A stretch of 64,000 nt of DNA from Tolypeutes matacus. Lineage: Eukaryota; Chordata; Mammalia; Cingulata; Chlamyphoridae. The position numbers and the translations under genes are program-made. Every line of letters starts with the position of its first letter. The stretch's first letter is position 1. Below, in pieces: positions 1 to 9,785 of the stretch. The DNA lies in contig JAKSZT010054398.1 of NCBI GenBank assembly GCA_026826555.1, forward strand, positions 386,666 through 450,665, in the 5' to 3' direction. The notes below the pieces were generated by a model. It searched no databases. It saw only the letters and a list, made by a program, of their open reading frames with translations, and was not told where the DNA came from.

Positions 1-250
1 ACAGAAAACTAACATATCTTGGTTACAGCCGCCCTCTGGGAACTGGTGCTAAACTGCCCTGACATCCTTACACCTGAGCTCAGAAGATTCCTGTGGAATA
101 ACCAAATGAGGCCTGGTCTCTACAGGTAAGTATTTCCTAAACTGAATGCCACAGGGAAGGCCACCTACCTCCTCAGTGTGTGCTTTGCCTAGGACATATG
201 GGCACCTACTTCCATGAGTGATCTCATCACTGGCTAATTCCCTTCTGTAA
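1..250. other. Flanking sequence left of the tandem repeat units
   Basis: No recognisable gene or element. A 78-residue open frame on the minus strand here has no family features and looks like chance. Homology to the two other copies of the tandem unit begins at about position 250. Confidence 0.4.
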
Positions 251-874
251 AAGTGGGAGTCTACCAGGGCCTCAACTCTGAACAAACTTACAAAGATCTA
301 CTTAAAGCCAGACAATATCAGGCTGAAATTCAATAAATATTTTAGGCAAAGTGTCCATTGTGGCAACATATTTAGGGGTGGGACTTTTATCCCAGCACTG
401 CCTTTCTATATATCTCTGCTTTGGGATCTGACTCTGGCTGAGAAAGTCCTAGGGAGGCCTGTGGAAGGAGGATGCCAGGGGAAGACCGCAGGATGACTGT
501 TCAATGGCTGCTGCTGGGGCTGATGTCCCCCTTGACCTGAGGACACAGATACCACTGATTCCGAGATCATGGGGAAGGGCAGATGGGGACTGTCTGTGAT
601 TTTATGTATACAATCATCAGGATTTCTGTTTTCTTGGCAGGGTGTTGAAGTATCAATAACTATGGTATGGAAAGTAAGAGCAAAAGTGTCCACCGCTGCA
701 CTTTGCTCTTGAATAAGAATCGTTCCAATAGTCACAATTCCTGGAGGGGTGGGGGACAGGACTTTTATATGCAGGAGGAGAAGGCAGGAACACTTCAGGA
801 AAAGGGCTGTGTGGCCCCTGTAGGGTGGCTGCCTGGGCCTGATCTGTGACTGATGTGAGACCCTCTCATCCTGC

Positions 875-1302
875 TGTTGTGGCTGATGGAATGAAACCCA
901 ACTGGCACTCTTGTGGGTACGGATGAACGAAGTTTTATTACATGTGAGCCCAGAGGAGAATTCAGTCTCCAAATTCTGAGCCCTGTTTCTCAATTTTCAT
1001 AAGTTTATATACGAACATTAAGCAGGAAAATTCCTAAGCAAGCGGGTAGGCAGGTTTACAAAAGCAGAGGAGTGAGGTTAGCTTTTCTTCCTAAAAGCAG
1101 AGGGCCATTAGGGAGGAAAAGAGTCATTATCTGTTTAGAGTTGTAAATTTCAGTTCAAAGGGGGCAGTCAGGGAGTGCTTGTCTTCCTGACATGGATTCC
1201 ATGGAGAAAGGGGGGGGGGGGAAAGGGACTGAGGGGAGTGTATTTTCCTAAAGCTGTGGGTTTCTGCCAAGGGGAGTTAGGGTCCCAGCACTTCCCTTAT
1301 CA
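875..1302 (-). repeat. 3' LTR of the tRNA-Glu-type provirus
   Basis: This 428-bp LTR aligns along its full length with 7740-8162. On the minus strand it starts TGATAAGGGAAG and ends in CA. A TATA-like sequence (TATATAAA, 1004-1011) and a polyadenylation signal AATAAA (934-939) are correctly ordered and about 65 bp apart. The first bases of the plus-strand end differ between the LTRs (tgttgtggctgatgg here, tgttgcagtcgacgg at the 5' LTR), consistent with old age. Confidence 0.85.
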
Positions 1303-1320
1303 TTCCCCCCTTTTGATGCC
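1303..1320 (-). promoter_or_regulatory. Polypurine tract of the tRNA-Glu-type provirus
   Basis: On the minus strand this reads GGCATCAAAAGGGGGGAA directly before the 3' LTR. This is the expected position and composition of the plus-strand primer for reverse transcription. Confidence 0.75.
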
Positions 1321-1379
1321 CTTATAATTCTTTATGCGGCATCATCTGCTAACATGGGGGTTTTTCTATAGTCCCCAAG

Positions 1380-2545
1380 GGCTGATATTTAACACAAGGC
1401 ATTACTTGGTGTTTTAAGGCATTTAAGCGGGGAGTGATGTATTGTGTTAGGTACCATAGAAAGCATGGCCCGAAAGTTAAGAGGAAAAAGACTGAGGCTA
1501 TTACTGGCATAAATGGCAAAATCCAGGAGAGGAGATACTAGAAGTAGTTTCCATTGGCAGATGCCTGTTATACACAGTTTAAATGGTCTTTGGCTCGTTC
1601 CTTCAGTAGGTCCACTTTGTCCCTAACTATTCCTGAGGAGTTTGCATAGAAACAGCATTCTTCCCCAGGGCCTGGCAGATCCCCCCTAAACTTGCGGTGA
1701 TCAAGTCTAATCCTTACCTGTTTTGTAAAACCACTTCTGCCAATGAGTCTACCTGGTCTTGCAACCCATTGAGAGCCCACGATATTTCTTCGAAGTCATT
1801 TGATGTTTCCCGTGCTAGTGTTTGTAAGCCCTCCTGACCGACTGTGAGTGAGGCCCCCACTACTACTGTGCTCCTGACTACTCCTACTCCTAAGAGTATC
1901 AAAATTGCCTGTATTGCTCATTTGGCTCGGGAGAGCGCTCCAGGCAATTCATCTCCATATACCAAGAATGATGGTACTAGCCAGGCCAGGTAGCAGATGT
2001 CCTGGCCATCCTGGGGTAGGCACCGGTAGGTGTTGGTGCCACAGATCCAGATGGTGGAGTTTGTGGTGCATCAATTGGGCTCATTGGGTGGGTGGTGTAC
2101 AATTGGCCTTTCCAAGATGTAGGGTGGTTGAAGGAGACCTGGTAGTTATGTTTTTAAAGTTAGCCAGTTTTCCTGGGGGTTCGGCTATGTGGACTGGGAG
2201 GGGCCTGGTTCCTGCTGCAGAGCTGTCATGGGTCAGGAGGGTTATGTTCCATGGGACAGGTATGGAGAAGATGGTTAGACTGGAGGAAGTGCATAGCCAG
2301 CAGGAGGCAGCTATGTTGGGCCGAGATTCATTTAGAAGTTGGTGGAAATTTCGAACCTGGTACAAAAGAACATTGTGGGGGCCTGTTCTAACTTTGGCTT
2401 TTAGCAACTGGGCAGCTTTACTGATATTTTTCATCAGGGTTTTCTCTGGGGGTTGGGTTACCAGGATCAGTTGGACCAGTATGAGGTCCCCTGGGTCTGG
2501 CCCCAATGGGTCATATATTCTGATTCCTAGTTTTTGGCATAAACT
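1380..2545 (-). pseudogene. env: env remnant: C-terminal SU and TM, tRNA-Glu-type provirus
   Basis: Decayed envelope gene. The SU part (about 1910-2540) retains a CWLC motif, the CxxC-type motif of gammaretroviral SU, with several N-glycosylation sequons around it. The TM part is split over two frames: 1714-1902 holds the fusion-peptide and heptad region (LNGLQDQVDSL, LQNR), and 1568-1780 holds the disulphide region (ECCFYANSSG) and the following helix. Translation further downstream (about 1400-1510) gives a hydrophobic anchor with FGPC, typical of the family. The SU N-terminus is missing because a deletion fuses this region to integrase. It cannot encode a functional envelope. Confidence 0.75.
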
Positions 2546-4811
2546 TGGCACTGGCTGCTGATGGTGGCACAGAGATAAGTTAGCCAGGCTATGTAGTAGT
2601 ATCTCCTGAGCAAGACTTCTAGTGCAGTTTTCCCTAGGTGGGTGAATTGGTGGTATTCCTGGATGAGGGCATGAGTGGCTTCTTTTGGTACAAAAAATCT
2701 GGTCATCCAGGAGCAGCCAAGTTCCTTCAGGGGTTTGGCTTCCCCCTTCTCTTCTAGCCCACTCCTGTTCTTCCTGGGTATAGCTTAGTTGATTAGTTTC
2801 TTGTCCTAAGAGGGACAGCTGCGGTGTCAATTCCGGGACTCGTATTCCATGGGTTCCTTCAGCCACTTGCCAAGCTGCTTTGTCAGCTAGCCTGTTTCCT
2901 TGAGCGACCATATCCATTCCTTTCTGATGTCTCTGGCAGTGGAAGATGGCGACTTTGTCTGGTTTCCAGATTTCTTCTAACAGCTGGATGATTTCTTCTT
3001 TGTTTTTGATTTCCTTTCCCCCTGTGGTTAGACCTCTTTCTTTATAAATTGCCCCATGGATCTGAATGGTAGCAAATGCATTCTTAGAGTCAGTGTAAAT
3101 GTTTACTGCTTGCCCGGCGGACCAGTGCCCAGAGTTCTGCTCATTGTGCAGACCATCCCCATGGTAGAGACACTGCTTCCACCACCCATTCAGTAGTGGT
3201 GACTGCATATCCAACAGGCTTTTCCCCATTTTTAACAAGACTGCTCCCATATGTAAATAGTGTCTGATCTGAGGAAGAGAGAGGTTTGTCTTGGAGGTCA
3301 GAGTGACTGGCATAAACTTCTTCAGTCACTTTGACACAGTCATGTTCAGGAGCCCCTTCTCCATCTGGCAAAAAGGTGGCAGGGTTTAGACTGCACACTG
3401 TTTCTATTGTCACTCTGGGGTTTTCACAGAGTAAACCTTGGTAATGTGTGAGCCAGGGATTTGATATCCACCAATACCCGTGTGAGTTCTTTAGGGCAGT
3501 GACTGCATGTGGCACCATAACATGAATTCCTTGTCCAAGAGTTAATTTGTTGGCTTCTTTGACAAGGGTTATGGTTGCTGCCAAGGCTTTCAGGCAGGGC
3601 AGCCATCCTGCAGCCACGGAGTCCAAATGCTTGGAGGGGTAAGTGATGAGTCTTTGCCAGGAGCTGACTGTTAGTGTGAGAACCCCCAATGCTACTTTGT
3701 TCTTTTCATGCTTGAACAGGTTAAAGTTTCGAGTTGCATCTGGGAGCCCCAAGGCAGGGGCTTGGCCAAGTGGTCTTTTGATATTTTGAAAGGCCCCCTG
3801 TTGAGCTTCTCCCCAGGCAAGAGGCTTTTTCTGGACCCACCAGAACTTCGTAAAGGGGCCTGGCTATGGCTGCAAACCTGGGAATCCAGATGCAGCAGAA
3901 CCTTGCAGCCCCGAGGAACTCATGAAGCTTTCTGTTTGTGGTGGGGGTAGGGATGGTGCAGATCACTTTCTTTCATTTGGGTCCCAGTGTCTGGTGCCCT
4001 TATGTGATGTTGAACCCCAGGTACTTGACCTGCTATTTACAGATCTGGCCCTTTCTCCAAGACACTTTGTACCCAGTCTGTGTTAGAAGTTGTAGGAGAG
4101 TCTGGGTCCCCTCTCCAACAGTCCTCTTCCATTTCACTGGCAAGTAGGAGGTCATCTATGTATTGCAAGAGGGCACACCTGCAGTCTTCCCAGGGGTAGG
4201 TGGCCAAATCTGCTGCCAAGTCTTCCCCAAAAAGATTAGGGGAGTTTTTGAAGCCCTGCAGGAGCTGGGTCCAGGTTAGCCGAGTTTTCTGCCAGGTTTT
4301 GGGATTTTCCCATTCAAAGGCAAACAGAGGTTGGTCTCAGAGTGGGGGTGGGCAGCCACAGGCAGAAGAAGGTATCTTTCAGGTCCAGGCAAGTGAACCA
4401 GGCGGCTTCAGATGGCAGCTGTCCTAACAAAGTGTACAGGTTGGGAACAACCTGATGTAAGGTAAGAGTGGCATTATTAATGGCTTGTAAATCCTGCACT
4501 GGTTGATATCCAGTCCCATCTGGCTTTTTTACAGGTAATAATGGGGTGTTCCAGGGTGACTGGCCCTTGATTAGAATTCCTTCTTTCTTCAGGTGATCTA
4601 TGTGTTCAACTATGCTCAATTGCACATCGTGGGGGATCAGAAACTGCCTCTGCCGGACCGGGACCGCTCCAGGCTTCAGGTCCATGATGGGTGCATGGTT
4701 CCATGCCATTCCCAGTGGGTTTTTTCCTGCCCAAACCTGGGGGAAAAGTTCCAGCAGTTTTTCTGGATTCTGACCTGAACTTTCTTCCACATGAAGTCTC
4801 CATTCTTCACT
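2545..4811 (-). pseudogene. pol: pol remnant: RT, RNase H and integrase zinc region
   Basis: Order on the minus strand: RT fingers and palm (4314-4790; motifs LLPVKKPDGTGY and LDLKDTFF), the RT active site with YIDD intact (LLQYIDDLLLAS, within 4037-4219), connection (3141-3752), RNase H (about 2850-3320) and the start of the integrase HHCC domain (about 2545-2750). The first catalytic Asp of RNase H is replaced by Tyr (FTYGSS), while the TDSKNAF segment is kept. The integrase catalytic core and C-terminus are absent: an open frame runs from the zinc region straight into SU sequence. Multiple frameshifts; non-functional. Confidence 0.85.
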
Positions 4812-5160
4812 TCAGGGTACAGTGATGATGAGAGTGAGGCCGGTCTCGAGGCTAAAGCTTGCTGGCCCTTCAGGTTTGAAGGCAGTCTGGGCTTTCAGTT
4901 TGGTTAAGAGGTCCCTACTAAGCAGGGGAACTGGACATTCAGGCAGGTACAGAAATTCATGAGTCACTTTGTGACAACCAAGCTGGCAAGTTCTTAACTG
5001 GCAAAAAGGCCGTTGGCTTGACTGGTCCCCAGTGGCTCCTACGATATTAGCAGTTTTCCTGCTAAATGGGGTGATGGGGGTTGTGGCCACAGAATGTTTA
5101 GCGCCAGTGTCCCCCATGAAAGTCATTGACTGGCCTCCAACTTATAGTTTGACCATGGGC
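4812..5160 (-). pseudogene. pro: Retroviral aspartic protease remnant
   Basis: A 104-residue open frame with the aspartic protease signature DTGAKHSV, a flap-like GATGD segment and the downstream PLLSRDLL helix motif. These are the three landmarks of gammaretroviral protease. It lies between gag and RT in the correct order. The frame stops before RT, so the polyprotein is no longer continuous. Confidence 0.8.
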
Positions 5161-6809
5161 TTGTGGGGGCCAAGTTCCAGTGAGCCTGGTTGCCCCTATT
5201 CAAAGTTGAGTCCTGCCAGCCTGATCAGATGGTCTTGGGGCTCAGGTCAGTATTTCCCTTTATGGATGTTCCCTCTATGTGCCTGAGTCTTTTGGGGGCA
5301 CTCATTTTTCCAGTGTCTACTTTCTTTGCAGTAGGCATATTGGTCTCTGGCCAGAGGCACCCTTCTGGTGCTTGTCCCTCCTTTTTGAGGTGGCTCTTCT
5401 TGTCTGGTGGGGTCAGGATTTCCCAAGGCTGCTGCCAGTAGGGAGGTTTGATGTTTTATTCACTTCTTGGCTTCTTGTTTGGTGGCTTCATCTCGACTGA
5501 TGAATACTTGTTGGTGAATTCCAGGAGTTGAGAGATGTTCATGCCCGCGAACCCATCTAATTTTTGGAGCTTTCTTTTAGTGTCCATTGCTGCCTATGCA
5601 ACAAAGGCAGCATTCACCATCCTCTGGTTTTCCGGAGCTTCTGGGTCAAAAAGGGTGTAGATTCTGAAGGCCTCGCAAAGCCATTCATAGAAATCTCCCA
5701 GAGATTTGTCAGGCTTTTGAGTAACTGAAGTCATCTTTGTCATGTTTGTGGGTTGTTTTGCCCCTTCTCCGACCCCTCGAAGGAGCACTTCCTGATATTG
5801 CTAGAGTGCAGCCCATCCCTGATCAATGTTGAAGTCCCAGTTCAGTTGGACTTCTGGTACCGCTTCTCATGCCCAATCTTCTGGGTTTAAGACACCAGTA
5901 GGGGCCTGCTCCTGCAGCCACTTTCAGGCTTTCATTAGAATCTGTCATCTTTCCTCTGTATTAAACAAAGTCAGGAGGAGTTGGTTGCAATCACCCCAAG
6001 TAGGATGATGGGTTTGGAAAATGGATTCCATGAGATCAGTAAGGGTCTGGGGCTTTTTCAAGTAGGAGGGGGTGTGGTGCTTCCAGTTTAAGAGGGCTGG
6101 TAGTATATTACAGGCTTCCTGGGTTGGATGGTCCCATTCTTGCCGATCTGGGCTGGATCCTATGTTTCACAGAGAGGCAGCATCTGTAATGTGGGTTATG
6201 CCGACCAGAGCCTCCTTGCTAGTGGGGTTGCAGGGCTTTTCTCAGAGGGGTGAATGTTCCCTGAGGGACTGAAGGTGGAGGTGTTTCTGGGAGATCTGCC
6301 TGCACTCCCAGGCTAGGAGGAGAGACCAAAGGTGGGGGTGTTTCTGGGAGATCTACCTGCACTCCTGGCCTAGGAGGAGAGGCTAGAGTGGCTGGAGCAT
6401 ATGGTGGTGCTGGTGGGGGTGGTGTGTCCTCCTCCGAGGAGCCTTGATGAATGACTGGCTTCCAGAGCCCTGTTCCCTGTACAACCAAGACCCTGCTCTG
6501 TCCCTTTTTTCCAATGCACAATTGAACCCAAGGGGACAGAGTCTGGGCTATCTCCAACCAAGAGTTGATGTAGGGAAACTGATCGGGTTGGCCACGAGTT
6601 CCTGTGACTACCAGCCACACTGCGTGGACCCTGGCTACATTCAGGGTCCTTTCTGAGGGCCAGTCAACATTAATGGTGGGCCACTCTATTTCACATAAGG
6701 TTCGGAGGGTGCCGGAGTTGATCTGGATGCCATAATCTCTGGAAAAACCCTTCTTGAAATTCTTGAGCATGCAGTTTAAAATGGTAGGTTTTGACTGTGA
6801 TGAGCCTAT
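5161..6809 (-). pseudogene. gag: gag remnant: matrix, proline-rich, capsid, nucleocapsid
   Basis: Matrix is recognisable in the 6219-6866 frame (LKNFKKGF, then TLCEIEWPTINVDWP). A proline-rich region with a duplicated 19-residue segment follows. Capsid with the major-homology-type segment (SLGDFYEWLCEAFRIYT) lies at 5594-5788. Nucleocapsid lies near 5300-5345 with one zinc knuckle whose first Cys is now Tyr. The likely initiator, the codon before the N-terminal GSSQSKP, is ATA (6807-6809), so the usual N-terminal Met-Gly is lost. Stops and frameshifts separate the parts. Confidence 0.75.
6273..6386 (-). repeat. 57-bp in-frame tandem duplication in gag
   Basis: Two adjacent copies (6273-6329 and 6330-6386) with about six differences. 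The length is a multiple of three, so the proline-rich region gained 19 residues without a frameshift (segment DLPETPPP occurs twice). Confidence 0.85.
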
Positions 6810-7410
6810 ACCCTGCATCGGTGGCACAAGACAGACAAGGGAAGGGGTCGTCTCTTTCAAGGCCATTCAGATGCCTGCCTGTCCATGTCTCTCCCGGGAA
6901 CTTTGGCTCATCTTAGCTAAGGAACCCGGGTAAAGTTTGGTGTGGCTGTTATGCCATATGATGTAGCTGCATAAAACAGGTTAGGGCCCACACGGGCTAC
7001 GTAGCATAAAGCTTTGGAGTCACAGACTGGTATGGCAGATGAAAGCCTCTGCCATCCTCACTCACACAGTCACTCAGAGGTTATGCAGTCCCTCCCACAG
7101 CAGTTAACAGTGTTAAATTCACACCCTGAGTTGGTGGCATGAGACAGACAAGGGAAGGGGTTGCCTCTTTCAAGGCCACTCTGATGCCCACCTGTCCGCG
7201 TCTCTCACGAGAACTTAGGCTTGTCTTAGCTAAGACGCCCAGGTAAAGTTCGGTGTGGCTGTTATGCCATATGATGTAGCTGCAGAAAACAGGTTAGGGC
7301 CCACACATAGCATAAAGCTTTGGAGTCACAGACTGGTACAGCAGACGTAAGCCTCTGCCATCCTCACTCACTCACGCGGTCACTCAGAGGTTATGCAATC
7401 CCTCCCACAG
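6810..7410 (-). repeat. About 290-bp direct duplication in the proviral leader
   Basis: Segments 6810-7100 and 7123-7410 are direct copies (shared blocks include 'ggtggca', 'atgccatatgatgtagctg' and 'agcataaagctttggagtca') with modest divergence. The copy at 6810-7100 abuts the former gag start, so the leader, where packaging signals usually lie, is doubled in length. The rest of the leader (7411-7719) shows no recognisable gene. Confidence 0.85.
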
Positions 7411-7719
7411 GGATTGACCTATTCTGGAATCTTGGTACTCGAAATTTCAGGAGTTGATCAGTCTCCTCTTCAGTCTGGAGGTGGGTCTGACTGAGGACTT
7501 GGCACACAGGGCCTTACCTTTCCAGAGTCTTCTGGCACTGTTCAGTCCACCTCCCCACTGAGTCAGGCCAGGGTGTAGGGATGCGGCTTGTGGGGACCGC
7601 CTCGGCAGGAGGTCCCATCAAGAGGACAGGTGACACCCACCTTGTTCTCTCAGAGATTGCCATCAGCTGTGCCTGTCAGCCCCAAGCCAGAGGCATAATG
7701 GGCCTGCTTGGTTGGGTAT

Positions 7720-7737
7720 TTCCTGGTCAGGTAACCA
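7720..7737 (-). promoter_or_regulatory. Primer binding site, tRNA-Glu type
   Basis: Minus strand TGGTTACCTGACCAGGAA, two bases inside the 5' LTR edge. It matches the 18-nt complement of the tRNA-Glu 3' end at 16 of 18 positions (tRNA sequence from general knowledge). Confidence 0.75.
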
Positions 7738-7739
7738 AA

Positions 7740-8162
7740 TGTTGCAGTCGACGGAATGAAACCCAAGTGGCACTCTTGAGGGTATGGATGAACAAAGTTT
7801 TATTATGTGTGGGCCCAGAGGAGAATTCAGCCTCAAAATTCTGAGCCCTGTTTCTTGATTTTCATAAGTTTATATAGGAACACTACATGGGTAAGTTCCT
7901 AAGCAAGTGGGTAGGCAGGGTTACAAAAGCAGAGGAGGGAGGTTAGCTTATCTTCCTAAAAGCAGAAGGCCATTAGGGAGGAAAAGAGTCATTATCTGTT
8001 TAGAGTTGTAAATTTCAAAGGGGCAGGTGGAGAGTGCTTGTCTTCCTGATGTGGATTCCATGAAGAAAAGGGGGTGGGGAGAAAGGGACTGAGGGGAGTT
8101 TATTTTCCTAAAGCTGTGGGTTTCTGCGGAGGAGGGTTAGGGTCTCAGCACTTCCCTTATCA
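7740..8162 (-). repeat. 5' LTR of the tRNA-Glu-type provirus
   Basis: 423-bp partner of the 875-1302 LTR with the same internal order of TATA-like (TATATAAA) and AATAAA (7799-7804) signals. It is followed on the plus strand by the target duplication cagc (8163-8166), then by tandem-unit sequence 'tgatagctc'. Confidence 0.85.
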
Positions 8163-8639
8163 CAGCTGATAGCTCATTTGGCCCAAGGCTTCCTGGTAAT
8201 AGGAGTCTTGTTTGAGCCAGGCTGCCTGGTAACTTGTGCAGAGGGGTCTCCCAGTAAAAAATGTTCCATGACTATGTCATAGGGGCCTCCCCAGGGTGGG
8301 AGATGCACTCCCAGACTTTTATATCTCAGTGCTCAAAGAAATGCATCCTATTTATCTTTTTAAGTAAAAACCTGGCCTTATGAATTGTTTGCCTGAGTGC
8401 ATCTGCCCTAGCCAACAGCCAGCTCTGGAGAGGCCTGTCTCCCTCCTTTTGTATGTAAATAGAGGAGGGACTAGGAGTCTTTATTGTTCCTAGTCAATTA
8501 CCTCTCTCATTCTCTTTTTCTTTTTCTTTCTCTTGGATGAGAGGGGCCACTCAGACCCTATATTACTCTTACCAACCAGTATGCCCTTTCTCCTCCTCCC
8601 CCTCTTTTTTCCACCTGTTGATAACCATTTTTATTTTTT

Positions 8640-9260
8640 CCAGATTTTGTGACCAAAAGCAAAGCTGCTTAAATATTTATGTACAAGATTTTGTGTGGAA
8701 ATAATTTCTGCTCACTTGAGTAAATATGTACAAGTGGGGTTACATGACCATTTGTTAAGTGTATGATTTACTTCATAAAAAACTGACATTATCTTCCAAA
8801 GTGGCTGTATTGTTTTGTATTCACATGAGTAATAAATGTGAGTTCCTATTGTTCTGCATTCATGCCACATTTTGGTATTCTCATTTTTTTTTTCAAGCTA
8901 GTGTGTTGTACTATCTGATGAGGTACTAATTTGCATTTCACTCATGACTAATATGTTGAGCTTTTCTTCAAATATTTCTCACCCATATATATTTTTAAAA
9001 GGTACTATTAAGATCATACAGCCATTTTTAATTGGAAAGTTTGTATTCTTAGGGTTGAGTTTTAAGTGTTCTTCATATATTCTGGATACAAGCTCTTAAT
9101 TAGATATGAGATCCATAAATATATTCTGTAAATCTGCTCATAAAACTGTCTTTGTCTAAACAAATGTCCTTAATTTTAATGAAGTCAAATTCATCAGTTT
9201 TTGTTTTTGGTGTTGTTTTGGTCTTCCTTGTTCTCTTGAACAAAATCTTTAAGTATTGTT
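8640..9260 (-). mobile_element. Old LINE-1 ORF2 3' fragment (copy A)
   Basis: Antisense LINE-1 sequence recognised from conserved blocks such as 'cttccaaagtggctgta', 'taatttgcatttc', 'aatatgttgagcttttc' and 'aattttaatgaagtc', in the order seen in the ORF2 3' end. Strongly decayed, with no coding capacity. The same fragment recurs in copies B and C. Confidence 0.65.
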
Positions 9261-9404
9261 TGCATCTCCAATCACGTAAATTTTGAATTTCAGTTTCCAG
9301 TTTGGACTCCCTTTCAGGGCTCTGTTTGACATTTCATGCAGTAATGAAGAAAATTTGTGGTTTCCACTGGCTACACTCATTTGCAACCCTCACTCTGTCT
9401 AGGG

Positions 9405-9622
9405 CAGAGGTTTTTAGCCATGGGTGCATGGACCCCAAGGGGTCCATTGAAAGATTTCAGGGGGTCTGTGAGCTTTAATTAATTTTGAATAATCCTAAAA
9501 TTTAAAGACATACCAATGCTGACTGTAATAAAACTATCTGCTACTACATTCTGAGAAGGGGTCCGTGGGTTTTACCTGACTGGCAAAGTGGTCTGTGGAA
9601 CAAAAAAGGTTATAAGTCCCTG
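9405..9622 (+). mobile_element. Non-autonomous hAT-type DNA element, 218 bp
   Basis: Imperfect terminal inverted repeats (CAGAGGTTTTTAGCC at the left; the right end reverse-complements to CAGGGACTTATAACC), flanked by an 8-bp target duplication with one mismatch (gtctaggg 9397-9404, gtctaagg 9623-9630). Eight-bp duplications are the hAT hallmark. The same family occurs at 62280-62493 (opposite strand) and as a fragment near 56,090-56,175. Copy B of the tandem unit has a single gtctaggg, the empty site. No transposase. Confidence 0.8.
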
Positions 9623-9785
9623 GTCTAAGGTGTCCCAATTTATCTTTGGGATGAGTATGTTCTCACCAGCATGATGTTGGCTAGATTGTGTATCAATATG
9701 TGATTGTTTGAGCACATTGTTGAAAAGCCCATGTTTTCTCCACCAAATTGTCAGCATATCTGCAGAAAATCTATTGCTCATATAT

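Larger units (their letters stand above)
875..8162 (-). mobile_element. Gammaretrovirus-like provirus with tRNA-Glu-type primer site (ERV1 class)
   Basis: Complete proviral layout on the minus strand: 5' LTR (7740-8162), primer binding site (7720-7737), leader, gag, pro, pol, env, polypurine tract, 3' LTR (875-1302). The target duplication is 4 bp with one mismatch (ctgc 871-874, cagc 8163-8166), as expected for ERV class I. The primer site differs at two positions from the complement of the tRNA-Glu 3' end, as in the ERV-E group. All genes carry stops and frameshifts, and a deletion joins integrase to env. It lies inside copy A of the tandem unit, and copy B shows the empty site. Class is firm; the family name is an inference from the primer site. 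Confidence 0.85.
250..9785. repeat. Tandem unit, copy A (interrupted by a provirus and an hAT element)
   Basis: First of three head-to-tail copies of a unit about 2.2-2.6 kb long. The unit starts at a 'cctcaactctgaac' block (about 268) and shares with copies B and C the blocks 'ttttaggcaaag', 'gaccctggctgagaaagt' (with variants) and the 'tcatcctgct' region. It ends in old antisense LINE-1 sequence with 'cagaaaatctatt'. After subtracting the provirus with its target duplication (875-8166) and the hAT element with its duplication (9405-9630), about 2.0 kb remains. By eye the copies differ at roughly one site in five or six, so the duplication is old. Boundaries are approximate. Confidence 0.75.

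Noticed and set aside
1905..2561. 218-codon plus-strand frame
   Set aside because: Lies opposite the pol-env frame of the minus-strand provirus, whose retroviral motifs identify the true strand.
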